The notes under the pieces: generated by a model
The model's database searches: none
Seen by the model: only the letters and a program-made list of their open reading frames with translations
What the model was told of the DNA's origin: nothing
Position numbers and translations under genes: made by a program
Shown here: one piece after another, positions 1-6,354 of the stretch
How the letters are laid out: every line of letters begins with the position of its first letter
How positions within the stretch are numbered: the first letter of the stretch is position 1
Source of the DNA: Acidimicrobiaceae bacterium
GTDB lineage: Bacteria > Actinomycetota > Acidimicrobiia > Acidimicrobiales > Palsa-688
NCBI GenBank assembly: GCA_030838025.1
Contig: JAUTXM010000401.1
Coordinates: forward strand, 1 to 12,075
Reading direction: 5' to 3'
Length of the DNA stretch: 12,075 bases

Positions 1-268
1 GCCCGGCGGCGGCCACGATCCCCAACGCCGGCAAGCCCACGGCGGCACACCACGATCCCGCTTGCGACGCCGCCGCACCCAGCGCCAAGGCCAGCGACGT
101 CGCACCCGTCCCGCCCGGTTTGACCACCACGGTGCTCCCTCGGCGTAGACCGTCGTCAGGGAACAGCGGCGCCAAGGGGGCGACCACAGGAAGGAGCTGT
201 TGGCCGGCCATGGTGACCGGTCGTACCCGTCCTGCCGCCTCGGCCAGAATGGTCCTACCAGTTGACAC
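1..268 (-). CDS. imuA': ImuA'-like SOS mutagenesis protein, 5' part only
   Basis: This is the N-terminal end (about 89 residues) of a protein that runs off the left edge. Reverse-strand translation reads ILAEAAGRVRPVTMAGQQLL, then a stretch ending RRGSTVVVKPGGTGATSLAL, then GSWCAAVGLPALGIVAAAG. This resembles the RecA-fold ImuA'-type proteins encoded before the Y-family polymerase-like ImuB in actinobacteria, which act with DnaE2 in damage-induced mutagenesis (family knowledge). The Walker-A-like segment PGGTGATS has Ala where P-loop NTPases have Lys, so ATP binding may be lost. I chose the GTG at 266-268 because the family-like ILAEAA segment lies upstream of the only nearby ATG (209-211). 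That GTG has no clear ribosome site and may be leaderless. A LexA-type dyad lies 15 bp upstream, which independently supports the identity. ImuB and DnaE2 would be expected just outside the window. Identification is by recall, not by a search. Confidence 0.72.
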   Translation of the reverse strand, partial: MSTGRTILAEAAGRVRPVTMAGQQLLPVVAPLAPLFPDDGLRRGSTVVVKPGGTGATSLALALGAAASQAGSWCAAVGLPALGIVAAAG

Positions 269-280
269 ACCACATACGGT

Positions 281-298
281 AGCGAACGTGTGTTCGCT
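281..298. promoter_or_regulatory. LexA/SOS box
   Basis: The sequence AGCGAACGTGTGTTCGCT is a perfect dyad with 7-bp arms around 4 bp. Its core CGAAC-N4-GTTCG matches the actinobacterial and Bacillus LexA consensus. It lies 12 bp before the GTG start of the imuA'-like gene and 3' of the coxG-like gene, so it should repress the imuA' transcription unit until DNA damage. A possible -10 (TACCGT, minus strand, 281-276) abuts it, so bound LexA would cover the promoter. Confidence 0.85.
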
Positions 299-309
299 CC
301 GCAGCTGCG

Positions 310-777
310 TTAGCCGGTAGGCGCCGACTGAAGGTTGGCGCTGATGCACTCGGCCATCTGGCCCACCAGCTTGCGGGAGACGTCCTCGATGACGCCCCTC
401 CCGAACTGGGCGATCTTGCCGCTGACGCTCAGGTCGGCCTCGATGCTGACCTCCGACCCGCCGCTGCCCGAGCGGGCAACGGTCATGGCCACCGCGGCCC
501 GCACCGTCCCCTGTCCCCCGACTTCCTTGCCCTTGGCATCGATCTTGACGGTCACCCGGTCGTCGAGTTCTTCGGTATCGGCGATGTGCGCCGTGCCCTG
601 GTAGATGATCTGAACGGCGCCCACCTTGACCTTCAGTTTCCCGGTGAAGGTCTGTGAGTCGACCACCTCGGAAAGCTGCGCCCCGGGCACACAGCCCACC
701 ACCTGGTTGACATCCAGCAGATAGGCGAACACCTCGTCCGGGGGGGCTTCGACGGTGAACGAACTGTTGATCTTCAT
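310..777 (-). CDS. CoxG-like SRPBCC domain protein
   Basis: A 155-residue single-domain protein of the SRPBCC (START-like) fold, closest by eye to the CoxG family (CO dehydrogenase subunit G). It starts MKINSSFTVEAPPDEVFAYL. It has the CoxG-type CVPGAQL segment near residue 30, a central set of strands with VKVGAVQIIYQGTA, a GGQGTVRAAVAM strand, and a C-terminal helix beginning FGRGVIEDVSRKLVGQM. Length is usual for the single-domain form. CoxG proteins help membrane attachment or maturation of CO dehydrogenase, but no cox structural genes are in view, and many actinobacterial paralogues have no known partner, so the role here is open. It begins 14 bp after the ligase-like gene stop. An AGAAGG sits directly against the ATG, unusually close for a ribosome site. 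Confidence 0.75.
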   Translation of the reverse strand: MKINSSFTVEAPPDEVFAYLLDVNQVVGCVPGAQLSEVVDSQTFTGKLKVKVGAVQIIYQGTAHIADTEELDDRVTVKIDAKGKEVGGQGTVRAAVAMTVARSGSGGSEVSIEADLSVSGKIAQFGRGVIEDVSRKLVGQMAECISANLQSAPTG

Positions 778-791
778 CCTTCTTACTTACC

Positions 792-1904
792 TCAGGCGGG
801 CACGAAGATCCACGCCGAAGCGTCGTCCTGCGGGCGGTACGGGCTGTCCAGCCGCTTGGCCACCACACCGGGCAGGCCTTGTTGGCCCGCCGCGGCCAGC
901 AACGCCGGCCCATCACTTCCGGGATACGAAGTCGGGACCTGCCACGCAGGACCACTCAACGACAGCCCGGACAACAACCGCCGCCGTTGCTCATAGGGCA
1001 GCGCCATCGTCGGATGACCGTCCAACCACAGCAGGTCGGACACCATCAAGGTGGCCGGGTACCGCTCACTCAGGCGCCGTGACGTGGTATCGGATCGGGC
1101 GCCCAGCCGCTCCGAGAGCCGCGGGCGCGACGGCTGGCCTCCTTCCCCTAGGACGATGATCTCACCGTCCAGGACCACCTCGGTCACCCCCAACGCTTCA
1201 CCAAGAGCCCGCAACTCCCGAAACCGCCCGACCAGCTCCCCACCCTCAGCGGCCGGAGGGTCGTCCACCGGATGCAGCTGCACCGGATGCAGTTGCAGCC
1301 GACCGCCCGACACGAAGGTGAGAACCCGCTGGCCGCCCCAGGCGAACTCGACGCCATAACCGTCGACCGGAAGGGACGAGCCCGTGGCGGCCGTCATCGG
1401 CGGGAACGCCGTCCATCCCGGCCACACCTGGCGGTCGGGGTCGGCCGGGGGGTCCATGCGGTGGATCATCCACTGATTGCCCCGGGTCTGGAACAGGACG
1501 TAGCGCCCGTCCACCCGCTCCCCGTGCAGCACCACGATGACCTCCCGGTCCCCCCACTTCTCGGGCTCGTAGGTGCCGGTGTCCCAGACCGACATGGTTC
1601 CTGCCCCGTAGTTCCCGGCGGGAATCGAGCCCTGGAAGTCGAGGTACTGCATCGGGTGGTCCTCGGTGTGCACGGCCAGGTGGTTGGTCCGGGGGTCGGG
1701 CGGGACCCCCTTCGGCAGCGCCCACGACACCAGCACGCCGCCACGCTCGAGGCGGAGGTCCCAGTGCAGCGCCGTCGCGTGATGTTCCTGCACCACAAAG
1801 CGGAGGGCGCCGCCCGACGGCTCGACTGCCCCCGCCGGTTCGGGCGTCTCCCCGAAATCCCGCTTGGCTTGGTAGGTGGACAGCGGTGAGGTGGAGTCGC
1901 CCAC
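792..1904 (-). CDS. LigD-type 3'-phosphoesterase fused to degenerate ATP-dependent ligase domain
   Basis: About 370 residues. Residues 34-153 form a LigD-type phosphoesterase domain (PF13298 type) with the hallmark HHATALHWDLRLE (His41, His47, Asp49), SWALPKG, TEDHPMQY and NYGAG motifs, and it looks intact. Residues 163-370 resemble the LigD adenylation domain, with DGE at 246-248, DLLWLDG at 290-296 and AKRLDSPYRP at 349-358. Motif I, normally E-x-K-W-D-G-x-R, reads EFAWGGQR (186-193), so the lysine that receives AMP is Ala188. Motif IV has Pro345 for Glu. Motif V reads WIFVPA in place of W-V-K-V-K, and the protein ends there with no OB domain. Ligation therefore seems impossible, and 3'-end trimming or scaffolding is more likely. 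The frame is open far upstream, but GGAGG at 1909-1913 points to a GTG start at 1904, or 1907. It lies 32 bp after the MFS gene. Confidence 0.8.
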   Translation of the reverse strand: MGDSTSPLSTYQAKRDFGETPEPAGAVEPSGGALRFVVQEHHATALHWDLRLERGGVLVSWALPKGVPPDPRTNHLAVHTEDHPMQYLDFQGSIPAGNYGAGTMSVWDTGTYEPEKWGDREVIVVLHGERVDGRYVLFQTRGNQWMIHRMDPPADPDRQVWPGWTAFPPMTAATGSSLPVDGYGVEFAWGGQRVLTFVSGGRLQLHPVQLHPVDDPPAAEGGELVGRFRELRALGEALGVTEVVLDGEIIVLGEGGQPSRPRLSERLGARSDTTSRRLSERYPATLMVSDLLWLDGHPTMALPYEQRRRLLSGLSLSGPAWQVPTSYPGSDGPALLAAAGQQGLPGVVAKRLDSPYRPQDDASAWIFVPA

Positions 1905-1936
1905 CACGCCTCCAGACGACTTGGGAAAAATCCAGC

Positions 1937-3193
1937 CTATGCGGCTGCGGGCTCGGCGGAGGGATCGAGGGCCACGACCATCTGGCCCTGCCGGGTACCG
2001 AAGTGGCGCCGCAACAACACCGACCCCATGGCGCCTGCGGCCGCCACGGTGGCGACACCACCGACGGCCAGGCCGTAACGGGGACCGAAGCTCTGGCTGA
2101 TCCAACCGACGATCGGGCCGCCGATTGGCGTCGAGCCGAGGAACACCAGGCCGTACAGCGCCATCACCCGGCCCCGCATCTCGGGCACCGAGGTCAGCTG
2201 GCAGGTCGTGTTGGCGGTCGCCATGAAGGTGATGCTGGTCAGGCCGAGCAACACGATGAGGACGTCCTCGCTCAGCAGTGTCGGCGCCACCGCGCTGGCC
2301 AGCATGACGACCCCGAAGGCCATGCAGCTCCCGACCAGCAACTTGGCGGTTGGGCGCAGCCGGGAGGCCACGCCGAGAGCGCCGACCATGGAGCCGACTC
2401 CCATGAGTGCGCTCAAGGTTCCATAGGTTCCAGCGTCGCCACCGAAGGTGAACTTGGCCAGGACCGGCAGAACGACGGTGAAGTTGAACGCCAAGGTGCC
2501 GACCACCGCCATGACGAGGATCGTGGAGCGAAGCTCCGGCGTCTCCCAGACGTAGCGCAGCCCCTCGCGGGCCTGGCCCTTGGCTCGTGCGACCGGTGCG
2601 GTCCTGTACAACTCGTTGGACTGCATCATCATCAAGCCCGCGATCACAGCGGCAAACGACACGGCGTTGACCGCGAACACCGGCCCCACATCGACCAGTT
2701 TGATCAGGATGGCCCCGATGGCCGGCCCGATGACCCGGGAGGTGCTGAACATGGCGCTGTTGAGGGCCACGGCGTTGGGCAGGTCGTCCTGGCCGACCAT
2801 CTCGCTGACGAAGGCCTGGCGCACGGGCATGTCGACGGCGCTGAACGTGCCCAGGAGGAAGGTCAGTAGATAGATCGCCCAGAGCGGATCGGCGCCCGCC
2901 AAGGTGATGGCGGCCAGGGCGGCGGAGCTGAACGCCATGCCGGCCTGTGTCGCGATCAAGGTCCGGCGCTTCTCCAGGCGGTCGGCGATGACCCCGCCGT
3001 AGGTGCCAAGGAGCAGCATGGGGAGGAACTGCAGTGCGGTGACGACGCCCACCGCGAAGCCGCTGTTGGTGATGCGAAGCACGAGCCACCCGAGCGCCAC
3101 GGTCTGCATCCAGGTGCCGCTGGTGGAAACCAGCTGGCCGTAGAAATACAGCCGGTAGTTGCGGCTGCGCATCGATCGGAATGTGCCCCTCAC
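1937..3193 (-). CDS. MFS efflux transporter (MFS_3/EntS-like)
   Basis: A 418-residue integral membrane protein with about 12 hydrophobic segments, of the MFS_3 group (PF05977, EntS-like exporters) by overall look. It begins RSMRSRNYRLYFYGQLVS, typical of this group. It carries GGVIADRLEKRR between the second and third helices (the GxxADRxxRR loop motif), DMPVRQAFVSEMV near residue 120, and RGRVMALYGLVFLG after the ninth helix. Substrates of such exporters are usually drugs or siderophores and cannot be read from sequence. The GTG start (3191-3193) shares one base with the marR stop (TAGTG), so the two are translationally coupled. GGGGAG, half of a 12-bp palindrome at 3196-3207, gives a ribosome site at good spacing. 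Pairing with MarR suggests an inducible efflux unit. Confidence 0.9.
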   Translation of the reverse strand: MRGTFRSMRSRNYRLYFYGQLVSTSGTWMQTVALGWLVLRITNSGFAVGVVTALQFLPMLLLGTYGGVIADRLEKRRTLIATQAGMAFSSAALAAITLAGADPLWAIYLLTFLLGTFSAVDMPVRQAFVSEMVGQDDLPNAVALNSAMFSTSRVIGPAIGAILIKLVDVGPVFAVNAVSFAAVIAGLMMMQSNELYRTAPVARAKGQAREGLRYVWETPELRSTILVMAVVGTLAFNFTVVLPVLAKFTFGGDAGTYGTLSALMGVGSMVGALGVASRLRPTAKLLVGSCMAFGVVMLASAVAPTLLSEDVLIVLLGLTSITFMATANTTCQLTSVPEMRGRVMALYGLVFLGSTPIGGPIVGWISQSFGPRYGLAVGGVATVAAAGAMGSVLLRRHFGTRQGQMVVALDPSAEPAAA

Positions 3194-3627
3194 TAGGGGA
3201 GCTCCCCGACCAGCCGCTCGAGGATCGGAAGTGCCTCGGTCAACGTTGCCAGGTCATGGGGCGCCAAGGCGTGCAATCGCGTCGCCAAGTAGGCATCACG
3301 CCGCGACCGTGTCTGCTCGAGCAACTCTAGACCCGAGTCGGTGATGGCCAAGCGAGCGACGCGACGGTCGGAGGCATCGACAGTTCGCACGACCAGCCCC
3401 CGCTCCTCCAGGCACGTCGAGATCCTGGTCATGGACGGTGGCGTGATCCGCTCCACCTCGGCCAGCTCCTTCAGCGACACCGGCCCCCGCCGATCGACAG
3501 TGGACAGGGCCGACAGCTGCGACAAGGTGATGTCGGCGCCTGCCTCCTGGCGGAGACGCCGGGCCAGGCGCATGACCGTGAGGCGCAACTGGCTAGGCAA
3601 CACATCGACGATCGGAGAAGTACTCAC
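3193..3627 (-). CDS. MarR family transcriptional regulator
   Basis: A 144-residue winged-helix regulator. Helices at about 33-72 carry LSQLSALSTVDRRGPVSL and the recognition helix segment ITPPSMTRISTCLEERGLV. The wing carries the MarR signature DASDRRVARLAIT (84-96). A C-terminal helical dimerisation region ends LPILERLVGELP. MarR proteins bind DNA as dimers and usually repress themselves and an adjacent efflux gene until a ligand binds. The one-base overlap with the MFS gene fits that. The start is GTG at 3625-3627, followed by SerThrSer, with only a weak CTGAG before it. The upstream 50 bp are the most AT-rich stretch of this block and contain TTGCT-AG repeats. Confidence 0.9.
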   Translation of the reverse strand: MSTSPIVDVLPSQLRLTVMRLARRLRQEAGADITLSQLSALSTVDRRGPVSLKELAEVERITPPSMTRISTCLEERGLVVRTVDASDRRVARLAITDSGLELLEQTRSRRDAYLATRLHALAPHDLATLTEALPILERLVGELP

Positions 3628-3643
3628 GCTCAGGACAACTGCT

Positions 3644-3672
3644 TTGCTGAGCTAACTATTCCCCTTGCTAAG
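3644..3672. promoter_or_regulatory. candidate operator/promoter region of marR
   Basis: Between the Nfu-like gene and marR, two near-identical 8-mers, TTGCTGAG (3644-3651) and TTGCTAAG (3665-3672), start exactly 21 bp apart, two helical turns, in an AT-enriched gap of about 50 bp. Such phased repeats could be MarR binding sites covering the promoter. MarR operators are normally inverted repeats, so this is a weak call. Confidence 0.3.
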
Positions 3673-3677
3673 TAGTG

Positions 3678-3986
3678 CTAGCCCGTGAAGGGCTGCACGC
3701 CAGGGAGGTAGTGGGTGTAGAGGCCCTCGATCGACTCCTTCAAGCCCACGGCCGACTTCCATGCGTGCAACTCGACGGTGACTTCGTTGCCGTAGATGTG
3801 CACCGCCTTGACCGAGTCGTGCTCGAACAGCCGCCGGGCCAGCAGGTCGGGCGGCCGGTTGCCGGTCGTGTCGGCGGCGCTGCGGTACTCCTCGTGGCCC
3901 ATGCCGGTGAGTACCCGGTTGAGATCGAAGCGCACGATGCCGGACCGCTTGGACGGCTTCTCGGTGACGGTGATCGGCTGTCCCAT
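3678..3986 (-). CDS. Nfu/NifU N-terminal domain-like small protein
   Basis: 102 residues. The pattern RSGIVRFDLNRVLTG, then LLARRLFEHDSVKAVHIYGN, EVTVELHAW, and a final helix GLKESIEGLYTHYLPG resembles the Nfu N-terminal domain (PF08712). In full Nfu proteins this domain precedes a CxxC iron-sulfur scaffold domain. Here there is no cysteine at all and no second domain, so it cannot hold a cluster through cysteine. Stand-alone versions are seen in actinobacteria and lack a known role. It is the first gene of the minus-strand block, read divergently from the AI-2E gene with only 37 bp between the two starts. A weak GCGGGGG lies just before the ATG. A homology search could still place it in another family. 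Confidence 0.65.
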   Translation of the reverse strand: MGQPITVTEKPSKRSGIVRFDLNRVLTGMGHEEYRSAADTTGNRPPDLLARRLFEHDSVKAVHIYGNEVTVELHAWKSAVGLKESIEGLYTHYLPGVQPFTG

Positions 3987-4023
3987 GGCCCCCGCAGCGT
4001 ACTGGCCGCGTTAGCTTGCCAGC

Positions 4024-5118
4024 ATGCCGACCGCGACGGCGCTGCCCCCGCCGGCCAGAAAGCGGCCTGTCCCGATCCGGACCATGCTGGCCGTCGTCGG
4101 GTCGGTCATGCTGACGGTGCTGGCAGTGGAGCTGCTGATGCGGCTCCAGCAGGTCGCGATCTGGACCGTGGTCTCCTGCTTCTTCGCCGCCGTGTTGCAC
4201 CCGACGGTCAACTTCTTGGTGCGCCGGTTGAAGTTCCGCCGGGCCCTGGCGGCGCTCTTGGTGTTCCTGACCGGCGCCGGCCTGGTCGTCGGCCTCACCT
4301 ATGAGTTCGTGCGGCCGCTGGTGGACCAGGTCAACGTGGCGGTCAACGACTTTCCGGGGTACGTGGCCGACGCCCGGGCGGGGCGGGGCACCATCGGCCA
4401 CCTGGTGAAGAAGTACAACCTGGACACCTATGTCGAGCGCAATCAGCCCGACCTGAAGAGCGCCCTGCAGTCAGCGGGAAAGCCCGCGGTCAAGATTGCC
4501 AAGAGTGTGCTCAGTGCCCTGACGGCGCTGGCCACGATCATCGTGATGACGCTGCTCCTCCTGATCCAGGGCCCCCGGATGATGGCCGGAGGCCTGGCCG
4601 TACTGTCGCCCCCAGTCCGCGACAAAGTGAGCATCGTGGTCCACGACGTGATGCGGGCACTGGCGGGATACGTGGGCGGGGTCCTCATCACCAGCTTCCT
4701 TGCCGGCGTCGTCGCGTACGCCGCCCTGTGGTCCCTCGGTATTCCCTTTCGAGGGGTTCTGGCGCTGTGGATCGCCTTCACCGCCCTCATCCCGCTGGTC
4801 GGGCCGTTCCTCGGTGTGCTGCCAGCCGCCGCGGTTGGGTTCATCCACTCGACGCCGGCCGGCATCGCCATCGTCGTCATCCTCTTCGCCTTTCATTTGC
4901 TGCGGAACCGGACCCTGGGCAAGCGGATCAACGCCCGGACGCTCGCCCTGAGCCCGCTCGGGGTTGCGGTCAGCGTGCTGGTCGGCTTCCAGCTGCTCGG
5001 GTTACTCGGGGCCCTGCTGGCGATCCCCGCGGGCGGCGTCATCCATGTCGTCATCCGGGACCTGTGGTCGTTCCGCCGGAGTGCGGTGATCGCGGCGGCG
5101 CCACCGGTGGGGGCGTAA
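4024..5118 (+). CDS. AI-2E family transporter (PF01594)
   Basis: A 364-residue polytopic membrane protein of the AI-2E/PerM/TqsA family. Hydrophobic segments lie near 21-39, 44-66 and 73-94, then a soluble stretch (95-150) and four or five further helices. Family landmarks are AGYVGGVLITSFLAG, the ALIPLVGPFLGVLPA loop helix near residue 255, and LRNRTLGKRI followed by LSPLGVAVSVLVG and LLGLLGALLAIPAGG. Members export autoinducer-2, and some are Na+/H+ antiporters, but most have unknown cargo. The stop is 3 bp before the cyclodeaminase start, so it is probably the promoter-proximal gene of the arginine-to-proline unit and may move a related substrate or ion (inference). No good ribosome site precedes the ATG. 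The first 18 residues are Pro/Ala/Arg-rich, and a start at 4084 is possible. Confidence 0.88.
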   Translation: MPTATALPPPARKRPVPIRTMLAVVGSVMLTVLAVELLMRLQQVAIWTVVSCFFAAVLHPTVNFLVRRLKFRRALAALLVFLTGAGLVVGLTYEFVRPLVDQVNVAVNDFPGYVADARAGRGTIGHLVKKYNLDTYVERNQPDLKSALQSAGKPAVKIAKSVLSALTALATIIVMTLLLLIQGPRMMAGGLAVLSPPVRDKVSIVVHDVMRALAGYVGGVLITSFLAGVVAYAALWSLGIPFRGVLALWIAFTALIPLVGPFLGVLPAAAVGFIHSTPAGIAIVVILFAFHLLRNRTLGKRINARTLALSPLGVAVSVLVGFQLLGLLGALLAIPAGGVIHVVIRDLWSFRRSAVIAAAPPVGA

Positions 5119-5121
5119 CCG

Positions 5122-6354
5122 ATGGCCAGCGAGGTCGTGGAGATCGAGGGCCACATCATCGACTCGCTCATCCTGGCCAAGGTCATGGACCTCATCCTGG
5201 CGGCGGGCGCCGACTACCGCGTGCTTGACGTCGAGATCGGCAAGACGAATCTGGACATGTCCCGGGCTCGCCTCGAGGTGAGCACCCCCGACGCCGACGC
5301 CCTCCAGTCGCTGCTCGACGAGTTGCAGGTCCACGGGGCCAATCGGGTGATCACCGCCGATGCCGAGTTGGTGGCGGCCGACACCGACGGGGTGCTCCCT
5401 GTGGGCTTCTACTCGACCACCAACCTGCCCACTTCGGTCCGCATCGGCGGCCGTTGGGTCGAAGTGATGCAGCCCGAGATGGACTGTGGGCTGGTGTACG
5501 AAGGTTTCATCTACGACGGGGAGGGCCGCTTGACCGCGGCGCCGATGCACCGCATTCGCATCGGCGACCTGGTCGTGGTCGGCACCGAAGGGGTGAGGGT
5601 CTCGCCGCCGTCTCGACCCCGCGGCGCGCATCCCTTCGAGTTCATGAACTCCGACGTCTCCTCGGAGAAACCCAAGGCGTTGCTCGTGCGGCGCGTCGCC
5701 GAGCGCATCCGCCGGGCCAAGGCGAGCGGGGCCAAGGTGCTAGCCGTGTGCGGACCGGCGGTCATCCACACCGGGGCCGGCCCGTCGGTTGCGGCGCTGG
5801 TTCGGGAGGGCTGGATCGACGTGCTCTTTGCCGGCAACGGATTCGCAACCCATGACCTCGAGTCCAATGTCATGGGTACGTCGCTCGGCGTGTCGGTCCA
5901 CGAGGGCACGGCCGCCGAGGGCGGCCATAGCAACCACCTGCGGGTCATCAACGAGATCCGCCGCTACGGCTCGATCAGCGCCGCGGTGGACGCGGGCTAC
6001 ATCGATGGTGGCGTCATGTACGAGTGCGTCCGCCGGGGCGTGCCGTTCGTGCTGGGCGGATCGGTGCGCGACGACGGGCCACTGCCCGACGTCTACACCG
6101 ACGTGGTGCAGGCAGCTGATGCCATGCGCTACCTGGTGCCCGGCGTCGGTGTGGCGCTCATGCTGGCATCGACCTTGCACGCCATCGCGACCGGCAACCT
6201 GTTGCCGGCCGGTGTCGAGACGTTCTGCGTGGACATCAACCCGGCGGTGGCGACCAAACTGGCTGACCGGGGCAGCCATCAGGCGCTCGGCATCGTGACC
6301 GATGTCGGGTTGTTTACCTCGGGCCTGGTGGAGCAGCTGATCGCGACCGCATGA
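5122..6354 (+). CDS. TIGR00300-type (LOR/SDH) ornithine cyclodeaminase
   Basis: 410 residues. Residues 1-98 match the LOR/SDH N-terminal domain (PF04455), with EIEGHIIDSLILAKVMDLI and DMSRARLEVSTPDADAL. Next comes a linking domain with GRWVEVMQPEMDCGLVY. The C-terminal half holds VLAVCGPAVIHTGAGPSVAA (near 206), NGFATHDLESNVMGTSLG (near 239), GHSNHLRVINEIRRYGS, GGSVRDDGPLPDVYTD and DINPAVATKLADRGSHQA. This layout is the one in archaeal ornithine cyclodeaminase and in the C-terminal half of cyanobacterial AgrE/ArgZ, which convert ornithine to proline and ammonia with NAD. It is unrelated to the classical mu-crystallin-like enzyme. GGTGGGGG (5107-5113) supplies the ribosome site. The stop overlaps the next start as ATGA. 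LOR/SDH similarity alone would leave lysine metabolism open, but the neighbour argues for ornithine. Confidence 0.85.
   Translation: MASEVVEIEGHIIDSLILAKVMDLILAAGADYRVLDVEIGKTNLDMSRARLEVSTPDADALQSLLDELQVHGANRVITADAELVAADTDGVLPVGFYSTTNLPTSVRIGGRWVEVMQPEMDCGLVYEGFIYDGEGRLTAAPMHRIRIGDLVVVGTEGVRVSPPSRPRGAHPFEFMNSDVSSEKPKALLVRRVAERIRRAKASGAKVLAVCGPAVIHTGAGPSVAALVREGWIDVLFAGNGFATHDLESNVMGTSLGVSVHEGTAAEGGHSNHLRVINEIRRYGSISAAVDAGYIDGGVMYECVRRGVPFVLGGSVRDDGPLPDVYTDVVQAADAMRYLVPGVGVALMLASTLHAIATGNLLPAGVETFCVDINPAVATKLADRGSHQALGIVTDVGLFTSGLVEQLIATA

Noticed and set aside
1886..2869. Long plus-strand open frame rich in His, Asp and Gly
   Set aside because: It lies opposite the MFS gene, has no recognisable domain, and its composition is what antisense reading of GC-rich codons gives.
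1905..3089. Apparent extension of the phosphoesterase-ligase frame far upstream
   Set aside because: The extra part is Arg/Gly-rich low-complexity translation antisense-free but out of frame within the MFS gene, which has clear membrane helices in its own frame. A ribosome site marks the GTG near 1904.
3196..3207. Perfect 12-bp palindrome GGGGAGCTCCCC as an operator
   Set aside because: It lies at the end of the marR coding region and half of it is the ribosome site of the MFS gene, which explains it more simply.
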